Shown piece after piece: positions 17,285 to 25,558 of a DNA stretch of 64,000 nt. Source of the DNA: JABCPE02 sp963518845 (lineage in GTDB: Bacteria > Bacteroidota > Bacteroidia > Flavobacteriales > Weeksellaceae); contig CAUQKV010000003.1 of the NCBI GenBank assembly GCA_963518845.1, positions 1 through 64,000 of the forward strand. Direction: 5' to 3'. Position 1 is the first letter of the stretch. Each line of letters begins with the position of its first letter. The notes under the pieces were generated by a model. That model was given only the letters and a program-made list of their open reading frames with translations. It was not told the DNA's origin and made no database searches. The translations under genes were made by a program, and so were the position numbers.

Positions 17285-18043
17285 TTATTTCTTTTTGTTC
17301 GCATCCATATATATTTTTTTATATTCTTCTGTAATAGGGCCTTCGTTCCTTTCAAATTCAAATATATACTTGTCATCATATCCATGGATACCAGTATCTA
17401 AAGCTTTAAAGGTCTTAGGATTAGCTCCTTTTACAATTTTATTACGACAAAAAACTCTGTATTGGTCTTTGATGTAATATGGACTCACGATTTCTGCTGT
17501 TTTATAATCCAAAGAATCCATTCTCTCCTTATTATGATAATAGTATTTATCGTCTTTTCCCCAATCTTCATCTATTGCTATGAATTTTTTTGGATCTACA
17601 TTTTTCAATTGATCGTAAATATGATAAACTCCTTTCTTATCACGCCCCCAATTATCTTTTATCACTTGAAAAGTTTTAGGGTCAGCTCCCTTTACCACAT
17701 TGTTATCTAGACCATCATAATACCGAAGCATATACACACTGTCTTTATCTCGCCAATAATACTTCTTAATCTGCTCAAAAGTAGCAGGGTCTGCTTTCAG
17801 CTTAGCAAGTTCCAAAAACACATAATTTTTATCCTTACCTAAATGAAGATCTACATCATTTTTTATAACTTCAAATGTTTCTGCATCAGCATCTTCTACA
17901 AGAGTGATTTCTTTGGACATATTGCCGCCATGTATCCACTTATAGTAGACCTTACCTTCCTTTATTTCGTATCCTAAATTACACGAAATAAGAATAATAT
18001 TCAATATTAAAAATAAACTAATTTTTTTTGTTAATCTTGTCAT
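17285..18043 (-). CDS. DKNYY-repeat lipoprotein
   Basis: The 252-residue protein has a lipoprotein signal peptide ending in the lipobox ILISC (Cys about residue 21). The rest consists of about four degenerate repeats of 40-50 residues. Each has a (D/N)PxTFxxI core followed by an aromatic K/R-D-K-xxVY segment, such as ADPATFEQIKKYYWRDKDSV and GADPKTFQVIKDNWGRDKKG. This is the DKNYY-family pattern, common in Bacteroidota and Fusobacteria surface lipoproteins and of unknown function. It lies between metZ (20 bp) and the DUF7738-like gene (2 bp) in one operon. No functional link with methionine synthesis is apparent. Confidence 0.75.
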   Translation of the reverse strand: MTRLTKKISLFLILNIILISCNLGYEIKEGKVYYKWIHGGNMSKEITLVEDADAETFEVIKNDVDLHLGKDKNYVFLELAKLKADPATFEQIKKYYWRDKDSVYMLRYYDGLDNNVVKGADPKTFQVIKDNWGRDKKGVYHIYDQLKNVDPKKFIAIDEDWGKDDKYYYHNKERMDSLDYKTAEIVSPYYIKDQYRVFCRNKIVKGANPKTFKALDTGIHGYDDKYIFEFERNEGPITEEYKKIYMDANKKK

Positions 18044-18063
18044 ATCTATTTTTATTTTAAAAT

Positions 18064-19233
18064 TTACTCCAAAGCCTGTTTCAAATCTGCAATAATATCT
18101 TCTACATTTTCCAGCCCTATCGAGCAGCGAACCAGCCCTGCTGTGATGCCCACTTCATTTCTTTCTTCTTCGCTCAGTTTAGAATGCGTAGTGGAAGCTG
18201 GGTGGGTTACTATGGTTCTAGTATCGCCCAGATTGGCTGATAATGAGCACATTTTTATTTTGTTTAAGAAATTTCTTCCGCCTTCTACACCGCCTTTCAC
18301 TTGGAATGCTACGATGCTTCCGCCCAATTTCATTTGCTTTTTGGCAACTTCATAGTTTGGGTGTGATTTTAAAAACGGATATTTTACAAATTCTACATTA
18401 GGATGTTGTTCTAAAAACTCCGCTACTTTCAGCGCATTTTCGCAGTGTTTCTCTACTCTTAGAGCTAATGTTTCTAATGATTTAGATAAAATCCAAGCGT
18501 TAAATGGCGACATTGCAGGCCCTGTATTTCTCGCAAAAAGATAAATTTCACGAATCAAATCCGCTCTACCCACAGCGACACCGCCAAGAACTCTTCCCTG
18601 TCCATCAATAAGTTTCGTAGCCGAATGCACCACAATATCAGCTCCATATTTTATAGGCTGCTGGATGTATGGCGTAGCAAAACAATTATCCACCACGAAA
18701 AGCAAATTATGTTTCTTGGCGATTTTTCCCATTTTCTCCAAATCCAAAACCTCTATCGCAGGATTGGTAGGAGTTTCCAGATAAAGAATCTTGGTCTCTG
18801 GGCGGATGTATTTTTCTATATCTTCCTCATGTGCTTCGAAATAAGTGGTATTGATATTCCACTTCGGAAAGTATTTCGTAAAAAGTGTATGTGTAGAACC
18901 AAACACCGAACGACAGCTGAGTATATGGTCGCCAGCCGAAAGCAGAGATGCCAATGTGCTATATATTGCCGCCATTCCCGTAGCAAAAGCGTAGCCCGTT
19001 TCAGCGCCTTCCATTTTGGCGATTTTATCGACAAATTCTGTTACATTCGGGTTGGTAAATCTACTGTAAAGGTTCTTTGGTTTTTCCTCCGCGAAACTCG
19101 CTCGCATATCCTCTGCATCTTCAAAAATAAAACTTGATGTAAGGTATAACGGCACCGAATGCTCATCATACTGAGTTCTTTCTGTCTGTGTACGAATAGC
19201 AAGTGTTTCGAAATTTTGTTTATTGTTTTCCAT
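18064..19233 (-). CDS. metZ: O-succinyl/O-acetylhomoserine sulfhydrylase (Cys/Met PLP enzyme)
   Basis: The protein has 389 residues from the ATG at 19233. An in-frame start at 19329 lies inside the upstream gene and adds 32 unrelated residues, so it was rejected. This is a Cys/Met-metabolism PLP enzyme with NLYSRFTNPNV, the glycine-rich GYAFATGMAAIYSTLASLL, VVDNCFATPYIQQPIKYGAD and the PLP lysine in VVHSATKLIDGQGRVLGG. With metX next door (22634), the substrate is probably O-acetylhomoserine plus sulfide, giving homocysteine. A cystathionine gamma-synthase role is possible, since the families are hard to separate by motif. It is embedded in a six-gene run with immunity-like genes. Confidence 0.9.
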   Translation of the reverse strand: MENNKQNFETLAIRTQTERTQYDEHSVPLYLTSSFIFEDAEDMRASFAEEKPKNLYSRFTNPNVTEFVDKIAKMEGAETGYAFATGMAAIYSTLASLLSAGDHILSCRSVFGSTHTLFTKYFPKWNINTTYFEAHEEDIEKYIRPETKILYLETPTNPAIEVLDLEKMGKIAKKHNLLFVVDNCFATPYIQQPIKYGADIVVHSATKLIDGQGRVLGGVAVGRADLIREIYLFARNTGPAMSPFNAWILSKSLETLALRVEKHCENALKVAEFLEQHPNVEFVKYPFLKSHPNYEVAKKQMKLGGSIVAFQVKGGVEGGRNFLNKIKMCSLSANLGDTRTIVTHPASTTHSKLSEEERNEVGITAGLVRCSIGLENVEDIIADLKQALE

Positions 19234-19249
19234 GTTTTTTATTGTTTTT

Positions 19250-19942
19250 TTATGATACATTCTTTCCAAACGAAAATAAGAAAATTTCAATCTGATCTGG
19301 CTCACATTCCAGCTCCTTTGAAAGTTCACTCATTTTCTCTAAATACCTAGAATACTCTTTAACAGCTTTTTCTCTGGTTAATGTAGATAATTGATCTAAT
19401 TCTAATATTCTTTTTCTATTAATCACATTCAGAATTTGGTTATCTAGAATAAGCGCTTTAAAACCGTCTATTTTAGCATTTAGAAAATATAAAAATTTAG
19501 ACATTGTAGATATCCATAATCCTTTTATTTTTGAAACATCTCCAACTAGTTCTTCTGTTGAAACATTATTATTTTTATACTTTTCTAAAATTATTTTTAA
19601 TTCTTCCAAATTCTCTTTTTCCAGCAGTATTTTTATATTGTTTCCCCTTCCTTTGGTTGGATATCCCCATAGCAGCACTTTAAAAATAAACTCTTCTGTT
19701 GATTTAGCATCTTCAAAAAGCTTTTCTCTATTTAATCTTACCTTTTTACCATTTCCATAAGTAGAAAAAATTTTTTCTAAATGATCATGATTAGATATAA
19801 TTTCACCCCAATTTTTTCTTTCTATAAGAAATGATTGTTTTTTATATGGGAAACTGCGAATAAAATCCTTATACTCGAAAATACTAACACTATTCTCTTC
19901 TAAAAAGTCATCTTCTTGTTTTTTCCTTTCCTCCGTGTTCAT
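19250..19942 (-). CDS. Uncharacterised protein, possible OGG-fold glycosylase-like
   Basis: The 230-residue cytosolic protein has no signal or membrane segments. The central and C-terminal part (VLLWGYPTKGRGNNIKILLE, then GLWISTMSKFLYFLNAKIDG and ALILDNQILNVI) resembles the small bacterial '8-oxoguanine DNA glycosylase OGG fold' family. That family keeps the helix-hairpin-helix-like scaffold, but DNA repair has not been generally shown for it. The N-terminal 80 residues are lysine-rich and unassigned. It lies 22 bp after the SMI1/KNR4 gene and 16 bp before metZ, inside the same operon. Membership is recalled from sequence appearance only. An immunity or toxin-associated role is equally possible. 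Confidence 0.5.
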   Translation of the reverse strand: MNTEERKKQEDDFLEENSVSIFEYKDFIRSFPYKKQSFLIERKNWGEIISNHDHLEKIFSTYGNGKKVRLNREKLFEDAKSTEEFIFKVLLWGYPTKGRGNNIKILLEKENLEELKIILEKYKNNNVSTEELVGDVSKIKGLWISTMSKFLYFLNAKIDGFKALILDNQILNVINRKRILELDQLSTLTREKAVKEYSRYLEKMSELSKELECEPDQIEIFLFSFGKNVS

Positions 19943-19964
19943 TTAAATAAGTATTTATTAAATT

Positions 19965-20582
19965 CTACTTTCCTTCCAGCTCTGCCAGCTCATCTTCATC
20001 CAAATCTTCTTTTAGGATAATTCCATAATCTGGATGTATCACATAGAGTCCTTTTTCTAAATCTTGTGCATATTTCTCAAAAAAATCTTTCAGAGATTGC
20101 GCTTCTATACTGCGATCTGCATCATCATGCCACATTTGGATTACCTGTCCTCGTTTTCCTTCTTTTGAAGGGTCTAGGTCTATCATTTTACCGTTACCTC
20201 CTCCATCGGCTGTCAGAGAAATCCATTTGGGATTCCACCAAAAATCAGGTTTTATCCCTTCTTCTGGGCTGCAGCCATAGTCTTTACCATCTTCTGAAAA
20301 ATCACCATCATCATATAATTCTTTCCAGATTTTATATTCATCTATAATTCTATCGATAGAGAGCCACTCTTCCCCCATTAGACAATAGCCTTCTTTTTCT
20401 CCATTATGAATGCGGTAGATTTCCTTAAAATCCTCTGGCAGAGCGTATCCTAAGACTTCTTCCAACCTTTCAAAATCCTCATCAGTCGCTCCATCATTTA
20501 ATTGATATTCAAAAAAATCATCCTTATATTTTTCTTGCAAAATATTGATTTGCTTTTCTATTCTTTCAAGAATTTCTTTCAT
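19965..20582 (-). CDS. SMI1/KNR4 family protein
   Basis: The 205-residue acidic protein has the SMI1/KNR4 (SUKH) core: GATDEDFERLEEVLGYALPE, then DFKEIYRIHNGE, a tryptophan-rich centre KPDFWWNPKWISLTADGGGN, and GQVIQMWHDD. SUKH proteins are best known as immunity proteins for polymorphic toxins, though some have other roles. It is the first gene of the minus-strand run 20582-15294. A -7 element TAAATTTG lies at 20617-20624. No cognate toxin is visible nearby, so it may be an orphan immunity gene. Confidence 0.88.
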   Translation of the reverse strand: MKEILERIEKQINILQEKYKDDFFEYQLNDGATDEDFERLEEVLGYALPEDFKEIYRIHNGEKEGYCLMGEEWLSIDRIIDEYKIWKELYDDGDFSEDGKDYGCSPEEGIKPDFWWNPKWISLTADGGGNGKMIDLDPSKEGKRGQVIQMWHDDADRSIEAQSLKDFFEKYAQDLEKGLYVIHPDYGIILKEDLDEDELAELEGK

Positions 20583-20616
20583 TTTTTAAGTTTTTTAAAT
20601 CCTATTTTTCTTTAGC

Positions 20617-20624
20617 CAAATTTA
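20617..20624 (-). promoter_or_regulatory. -7 element TAAATTTG of the SMI1-metZ-metH run
   Basis: It is an exact TAnnTTTG match 35 bases upstream of the SMI1/KNR4 start. It is the only good promoter candidate seen upstream of the six-gene run. No -33 TTG or riboswitch is visible here. Confidence 0.45.
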
Positions 20625-20671
20625 CTGCTTTTAATTTATTTTCGTACATTCGTAATGATAATTTATTACTA

Positions 20672-21082
20672 ATGAAAAAATTTCTTTTGCTTTTGTTTTT
20701 GCTTCCTATGTTCGTTTTTGCTCAGGAAGAATTGGGCGCTAGATTTGCCTACACTCATACCAATAAGTCTCATAATTTTGTATTTGGAGGAATTTCCTAT
20801 AGCACAAAGGCTTATTATGGAGGCTGCACCCTCTATGCAGGAACCCATTTCGGCACTGAAAATTCAAAACTAAAAGTAATACCAGAAATAGGTGCAGAAA
20901 TGTATTTCATAATAGGAGGAGCTGGAATTTCGCTAAATACCCAGTCCATACAGCCTAGATTAGGATTTTCTCTTTTTAATTTAATCCAAACACACATAGG
21001 CTATTCCATACCTTTTTCAAGGAATTCCAATTTCAGAGGCTTTACTTTCACTGCAGCTTTTAATTTATACAAATACCGATAA
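20672..21082 (+). CDS. Small secreted, probably beta-barrel hypothetical
   Basis: The 136-residue protein has a clear signal peptide (KKFLLLLFLLPMFVFAQ). The mature part alternates aromatic and polar residues (NFVFGGISYSTKAYYGGCTL, later FRGFTFTAAFNLYKYR) and ends in an aromatic strand, typical of small outer-membrane beta-barrels. I do not recognise a family. It stands alone on the plus strand between two minus-strand runs and converges with the homoserine dehydrogenase gene, whose stop is 3 bp away. Confidence 0.7.
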   Translation: MKKFLLLLFLLPMFVFAQEELGARFAYTHTNKSHNFVFGGISYSTKAYYGGCTLYAGTHFGTENSKLKVIPEIGAEMYFIIGGAGISLNTQSIQPRLGFSLFNLIQTHIGYSIPFSRNSNFRGFTFTAAFNLYKYR

Positions 21083-21085
21083 ATA

Positions 21086-22615
21086 TTAACAAAGTCGCAA
21101 TATGTCACCGAAAACTCCTCTTGCAGTCACTTTCGCACCTGCCCCTGCTCCCATGATAACTATTGGGTTTTCTCCGTAACTCTCTGTATAAATTTCAAAA
21201 ATAGAATCCGAACCTTTCAGCTGTCCAAGCGCCGAACTTGCAGGAACAGACACCAGTTTCACATCCAAAATCCCTTTGTCTTGGCTCAAATCTCCATGCA
21301 AATCTCCCACATAGCGAAGCACATGATTTAGCTCTTTATTTTCCTTAACCGACTGATATTCAGCATCCAGCTCTCCCAATCTGGAAATAAACTCATCTTT
21401 GTCTATTTCTCCCAAATTCTCTGGGATAAGGTTTTGGATATTGATATCGCTGAATTCATTGATTAAATCTAATTCCCTCGCCAAAATAAGCAGTTTTCTG
21501 GCAACATCATTTCCGCTCAAATCCTCACGAGGGTCTGGCTCCGTAAATCCTTTATCCATAGCTTCTTTAACAATGGTAGAGAATTTTTCATCGCGCACCG
21601 AAAAGTTATTAAAAATATAGCTGAGCGACCCCGAAAAAACCCCTTTTATTCTTGTGATATTTTCTCCTGAAAGATGGAGAAGTTTTATCGTGTCTATCAG
21701 CGGCAGCCCTGCTCCCACATTGGTTTCATAGAGATATCTTTTCTTGTTTTTATCCAAAGTTTTTCGCAGATTTCTGTATTCCTGTATCGGTAATGTATTG
21801 AAAATCTTATTGGAAGAAACGATGTCAAAACCATTTTCCACAAAAGTCGGATAATTCTTTACGAAATCTTTACTCGCAGTATTATCGACTAAAACCAAGT
21901 TTTCAAACTGATTTTCTTTTACAAACTGAAACAAATCCTGCAATGTGTTTTCCGAGCTGCCAAAAAGCACTTTTTGTCGCCAGTCGCTACCAAAACCACC
22001 TTTATTGAACACTATATTTTTAGAATTTGCTATCGCAATGATTTTCAAATGAATACGCTTTCTGTTTTGAATATCATATGAAGAATCCAAAATTTGCTCT
22101 ATCAGCGTACTGCCCACATTTCCATGCCCTACCAGCACCAAATGCACAGTTTTCACCTTCCCAAAAATCTCAGTTTCTACGATATTTTTTACCTTATCTA
22201 CCTGATTGTCAGAAACTACCAAATTAACTCTTCCTGCTGATGCTACCTGATTGAGAAGCAGAGGGAATATTTTATTTTTTTGTAATTCCGAAAGAATCTT
22301 TTGGAAATTGTCCGTTACCAATCCTATAACAGCCAGATTATCAATGCTATAAATCTGACTAACGATTCCGCTTTTCAGTTCCTTTTCAAATTCTTTTCTA
22401 AGACTTTCCACCGCTGTTTCTGCCTGATGTTCATCCACCAAAACAGAAATTCCGTTTTCTATCGCCTGCTGAGAAATCACCCCTACACTGACTCCCGCTC
22501 CTTGTAAAGCATTAAAAATACGAGAATCTATCCCTATCTGCCCTAAGAAATCTCTCCCTTCGAAATTAACTATCGCTTTATTTTTGTAAATCGTGATTAC
22601 ATTATTTTCTTCCAT
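21086..22615 (-). CDS. ACT domain-homoserine dehydrogenase (ThrA-like without kinase)
   Basis: The 509-residue protein has a tandem ACT region at residues about 13-150 (VNFEGRDFLGQIGIDSRIF; ALQGAGVSVGVISQQAIENG). A Rossmann start VHLVLVGHGNVGSTLIEQIL follows, then the homoserine dehydrogenase catalytic part with ETNVGAGLPLIDTIK and GFTEPDPREDLSGNDVARKL. It corresponds to bifunctional ThrA lacking the aspartokinase module. It reduces aspartate semialdehyde to homoserine, and the ACT domains suggest feedback control. It starts 18 bp after metX and shares that gene's SAM riboswitch, so it is probably a methionine-dedicated isozyme. The aspartokinase must be encoded elsewhere. Confidence 0.92.
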   Translation of the reverse strand: MEENNVITIYKNKAIVNFEGRDFLGQIGIDSRIFNALQGAGVSVGVISQQAIENGISVLVDEHQAETAVESLRKEFEKELKSGIVSQIYSIDNLAVIGLVTDNFQKILSELQKNKIFPLLLNQVASAGRVNLVVSDNQVDKVKNIVETEIFGKVKTVHLVLVGHGNVGSTLIEQILDSSYDIQNRKRIHLKIIAIANSKNIVFNKGGFGSDWRQKVLFGSSENTLQDLFQFVKENQFENLVLVDNTASKDFVKNYPTFVENGFDIVSSNKIFNTLPIQEYRNLRKTLDKNKKRYLYETNVGAGLPLIDTIKLLHLSGENITRIKGVFSGSLSYIFNNFSVRDEKFSTIVKEAMDKGFTEPDPREDLSGNDVARKLLILARELDLINEFSDINIQNLIPENLGEIDKDEFISRLGELDAEYQSVKENKELNHVLRYVGDLHGDLSQDKGILDVKLVSVPASSALGQLKGSDSIFEIYTESYGENPIVIMGAGAGAKVTARGVFGDILRLC

Positions 22616-22633
22616 ATTATATCGTGTTGATTT

Positions 22634-23581
22634 TTAAAAAATTTTACCTAAAATTTTGTTTAGCTGTTCATATTCCATCAAAAAAGCATCATGCCCGTGG
22701 ATGGATTTTATCTCGTGATGATACACATCTTTACCATTATTTTTCAGAAAATCATAAGAATTTCTAATCTCAAAAGCAGGATAGTGCAAATCCGAATCCA
22801 CGCCTATGAGATGTATTTCCGAATTGATTTTAAGCAAATCTTCTTCCTTGGCATCAATGGTTTTAAGGAGCTGATTCATAAGCCGATACGCCTTTATATC
22901 AAACCTATTATCCAAGGCTGTTCCATGATAATTGAGCCAGTCGTGAGATTTTAGAATATTCTTTTGGTCGTCCTGTTCCCTCTTAAACCTCTGGTTAAGA
23001 GACTCTGGCGTACGATAGTTGAGCATCGCATGAATACGGGCTTTTTCGAGTGGTCTGTCTTCGCTTTCGATCAGAAATTCCTGCACCAGACACTGTGAAT
23101 GTAGCCAGTCTGTCGTCTTATAATCCGTAGCCACAGGAATGAATTTTTTAGCCAAATAAGGCGCTATACAAAGCATTTCCCAAGCGATAGACCCACCGAC
23201 AGAACCTCCCACCAAAGCATAAAGTTCCTTTATCCCAAGGTTTTCCAACCCCAAAACGAAAAGCCTCGCCATGTCTTTTGCGGTAAAGTTTTTATAATTG
23301 TCAATGAAAAAACCATCATAGCCATTCCCTGCCACATTAAAGCAGACAACGGTATATTTTTGTAAATCTATTACACTCCCATACCCCACGAGGGTTTTCC
23401 ACCAGCCTTTTTCTCCTGCCACATTAGAGTTTCCTGTAAGGGCGTGATTGACCAAAATAACAGGCGCTGTATGCAGTTTTTGCCCAAAGACTTGGTAGCT
23501 CAGCGGGAAATCAGTGTAAAACGCTCCACTTTGAGTAGTGAAATTATCTATTTTAAGATGATTAAGCAGCGAACTTTCCAA
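22634..23581 (-). CDS. metX: Homoserine O-acetyltransferase
   Basis: The alpha/beta-hydrolase acyltransferase uses acetyl-CoA to make O-acetylhomoserine. Motifs: VNHALTGNS (oxyanion region), CFNVAGNGYDG, the nucleophile elbow LVGGSVGGSIAWEML with the catalytic Ser, and the C-terminal SIHGHDAFLMEYEQL carrying the catalytic His. An ATG at 23650 in the same frame lies inside the SAM riboswitch and would add 23 residues with no family resemblance. I therefore place the start at the TTG at 23581 (315 residues), just before the conserved KIDNFTTQSG. The 23650 start is discussed as a finding. It forms an operon with the ACT-homoserine dehydrogenase gene. Confidence 0.92.
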   Translation of the reverse strand: MESSLLNHLKIDNFTTQSGAFYTDFPLSYQVFGQKLHTAPVILVNHALTGNSNVAGEKGWWKTLVGYGSVIDLQKYTVVCFNVAGNGYDGFFIDNYKNFTAKDMARLFVLGLENLGIKELYALVGGSVGGSIAWEMLCIAPYLAKKFIPVATDYKTTDWLHSQCLVQEFLIESEDRPLEKARIHAMLNYRTPESLNQRFKREQDDQKNILKSHDWLNYHGTALDNRFDIKAYRLMNQLLKTIDAKEEDLLKINSEIHLIGVDSDLHYPAFEIRNSYDFLKNNGKDVYHHEIKSIHGHDAFLMEYEQLNKILGKIF

Positions 23582-23636
23582 TTTTATTTTATTTTTTATC
23601 CTTGAAAATGCTACTTTATTGAAAAATGTAGTGTTC

Positions 23637-23740
23637 GTTATCTCCCTCATTCAGCGAGTAGAATTTAGCACCTTCTCCGTGAGTATTTGGAGGGTTGCTA
23701 AGGTTTCACAGAGTCTAATCTCTCCACCTTTCTTGATAAC
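23637..23740 (-). promoter_or_regulatory. SAM-I (S-box) riboswitch upstream of metX
   Basis: Read on the minus strand, P1 arms GTTATC (23740-23735) and GATAAC (23642-23637) enclose the S-box core. The core has AAGAAAGGTGGAGAG, the kink-turn region GTGAAACCTTAGCAACC, then GGAGAAGGTGCTAAATTC, and AGGGAGATAAC closes it. These are the conserved SAM-I elements in the right order. High SAM should fold it and lower expression of metX and hom. No strong terminator follows, so control may be at translation initiation. Confidence 0.93.
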
Positions 23741-23768
23741 ATTTTCAAAATTATTGACTAATGCGAGA

Positions 23769-23799
23769 CAAATATAATACGATTTTTTTGATTTTGCAA
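23769..23799 (-). promoter_or_regulatory. Promoter of the metX operon
   Basis: TATATTTG (-7) is at 23769-23776 and TTG (-33) at 23797-23799, exactly 20 bases apart. It is the best-formed Bacteroidota promoter in the window. The predicted RNA starts about 25 bases before the riboswitch. Confidence 0.8.
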
Positions 23800-23816
23800 G
23801 ATATAAATTTAGAAAA

Positions 23817-24566
23817 TTACTCTTTCCCTGTATAGTAGTTATAATCTTTGATAATCTTATCTATAAACTGCTTTTCGGTAAGTTCCCTGTGGTCTATTTC
23901 CAGTTTAAGAATTTCTTTTATTTTATTAGATAACTGATGCAAAATAATCTTGTCATAGGTCAATACAGCCTTTTGATAATTAGATTTTATAATCCTCATG
24001 TCATTATCAGACAACAGCACAACTTGCGGAAAATCAGGAACATAATCCTGCTGAAGGTTTTCTAAAATAGTATGAGAAATATTGATTTTATTTTTAAGTG
24101 AAATTACTGCTGTTCCAGAGACCATTCCTCCGAATCTTTGATTGTTTTTAGAGACAATAACCGTGATAATCCCCACTACTCCCCCGCTAGAAAAAACATC
24201 TACAATTCTAAAAATCCAGCGCACAAAATAATCCCCAAAACTCGCCTGATATCCATCTATTTTTACCACTCTGATTTTCATTATTTTCTTTCCAAAAGTC
24301 TGTCCCTCCATCAGGGTCTCACAGACCAAAGTATAAAGATGAATCGGCAGGGTAATTATCCCAAAAAAAGCCATCACAGTCCAATCATCCCAATTTTTAA
24401 ATACATTATCTACACTTAAAACTTTGAATAGAATGACAAAAAGCGCAATCATATAGGCTGCTTTGATAATCATATCAATGAAAAAAGCCAATATTCTATC
24501 TCCTATACTAGCAATATTAAAATTAATATTTACATTTTGTGATGTATTTATTGCAATTTTAGACAT
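23817..24566 (-). CDS. RDD family membrane protein
   Basis: The 249-residue protein has an RDD domain in residues 15-160. ASIGDRILAFFIDMII starts the first membrane helix, with the R and D residues that name the family. Further helices follow, then GQTFGKKIMKIRVVKIDG and a last helix with RWIFRIVDVFSSG. The C-terminal 90 residues are cytosolic and unassigned. RDD proteins are probable transporters or membrane accessory proteins; the substrate is unknown. It is divergent (23 bp) from the SpoIIM-type gene. The pair opens a locus widely conserved in Bacteroidota, ending with a MoxR ATPase. Confidence 0.9.
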   Translation of the reverse strand: MSKIAINTSQNVNINFNIASIGDRILAFFIDMIIKAAYMIALFVILFKVLSVDNVFKNWDDWTVMAFFGIITLPIHLYTLVCETLMEGQTFGKKIMKIRVVKIDGYQASFGDYFVRWIFRIVDVFSSGGVVGIITVIVSKNNQRFGGMVSGTAVISLKNKINISHTILENLQQDYVPDFPQVVLLSDNDMRIIKSNYQKAVLTYDKIILHQLSNKIKEILKLEIDHRELTEKQFIDKIIKDYNYYTGKE

Positions 24567-24589
24567 ATTTTTACTAATTTAGCCGAATT

Positions 24590-25558
24590 ATGAGAGAAGT
24601 TTTTTTTATTAGGCAAAATAAAGAAAAATGGTTGGAAATAGAGCAGGTTATTGATGGAAAAATTAAAAAAAATCCAGATGACCTATCTTCTTTGTATATA
24701 AACTTGGTCAATGATTTGTCTTTTTCGCAGACTTATTACCCGAAAAGTAACACCACTATTTATCTAAACCACCTCTCCAGCCAGATTTTTCAAAAAATCT
24801 ACAAAACCAAGAGAATAGAGCAAAACAGGCTTTTATACTTCTTCAAAACGGAAGTTCCTCTTTTGGTGTATGAAAATTATAAATTTTTGCTTTACGCCTT
24901 TTGTTTCTTCTTGATTTTCACAGGGATAGGCATTCTCTCGGCTCATTATGACACTACATTTGTGGAGCTTATTTTAGGGGAAGGCTATGTAAATATGACC
25001 ATAGAAAACATAGAAAAAGGCAATGCTGTGGGCGTTTATCAGCAGGGCTCCAATTTTGGGAGTGCTGTTGCCATTATCCTAAACAACCTCCGTGTGGGCG
25101 CTTATTTATTTATTTTAGGAGTTTTCGCAGGACTGGGGACACTGCTTTATTTCTTATATAACTGCATTATGCTGGGGGCTTTTCAGTATTTTTTCTATCA
25201 GCATGGGGCTTTGGAGGATAGTATGAGAGGCATCTGGATTCATGGAGTTTTTGAGATTTTCAGTATGGTCGTAGAGGCTATGGCAGGGCTTATGTTAGGG
25301 AGTTCTATTTTGTTTCCGAAAACTTATTCTAGGTTTAATTCCTTTAAAATAGGAGCAAAAAATGCCATCAAAATATTTGTCAGCACCATTCCTTTTACTA
25401 TTATTGCAGGAATTTTAGAGGGGTTCGTTACCCGCTATGCTTTGAAAATGAACGAGATTTTCAATTCTGTTTTGATTTTGGGAATGCTGGCGTTCATTAG
25501 TTTTTATTATTTTGTGTATCCTTATTATGTTAATAAAAAATTAAAAAACAATGTTTGA
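24590..25558 (+). CDS. SpoIIM (stage II sporulation protein M-like) membrane protein
   Basis: The 322-residue protein has a soluble N-terminal 95 residues followed by about five to six membrane helices. Characteristic segments include LNNLRVGAYLFILGVFAGLG, YNCIMLGAFQYFF and IWIHGVFEIFSMVVEAMAGL, the conserved H-G-x-x-E motif of the SpoIIM/DUF95 family. Despite the name it has no link with sporulation here. In Bacteroidota it accompanies RDD, DUF4129, DUF4350 and MoxR genes. It overlaps the next gene by 8 bp, so translation is probably coupled. Confidence 0.9.
   Translation: MREVFFIRQNKEKWLEIEQVIDGKIKKNPDDLSSLYINLVNDLSFSQTYYPKSNTTIYLNHLSSQIFQKIYKTKRIEQNRLLYFFKTEVPLLVYENYKFLLYAFCFFLIFTGIGILSAHYDTTFVELILGEGYVNMTIENIEKGNAVGVYQQGSNFGSAVAIILNNLRVGAYLFILGVFAGLGTLLYFLYNCIMLGAFQYFFYQHGALEDSMRGIWIHGVFEIFSMVVEAMAGLMLGSSILFPKTYSRFNSFKIGAKNAIKIFVSTIPFTIIAGILEGFVTRYALKMNEIFNSVLILGMLAFISFYYFVYPYYVNKKLKNNV

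Noticed and set aside
19234..19329. Extended start of MetZ
   Set aside because: The extra 32 residues lie in the end of the upstream gene and do not resemble the family.
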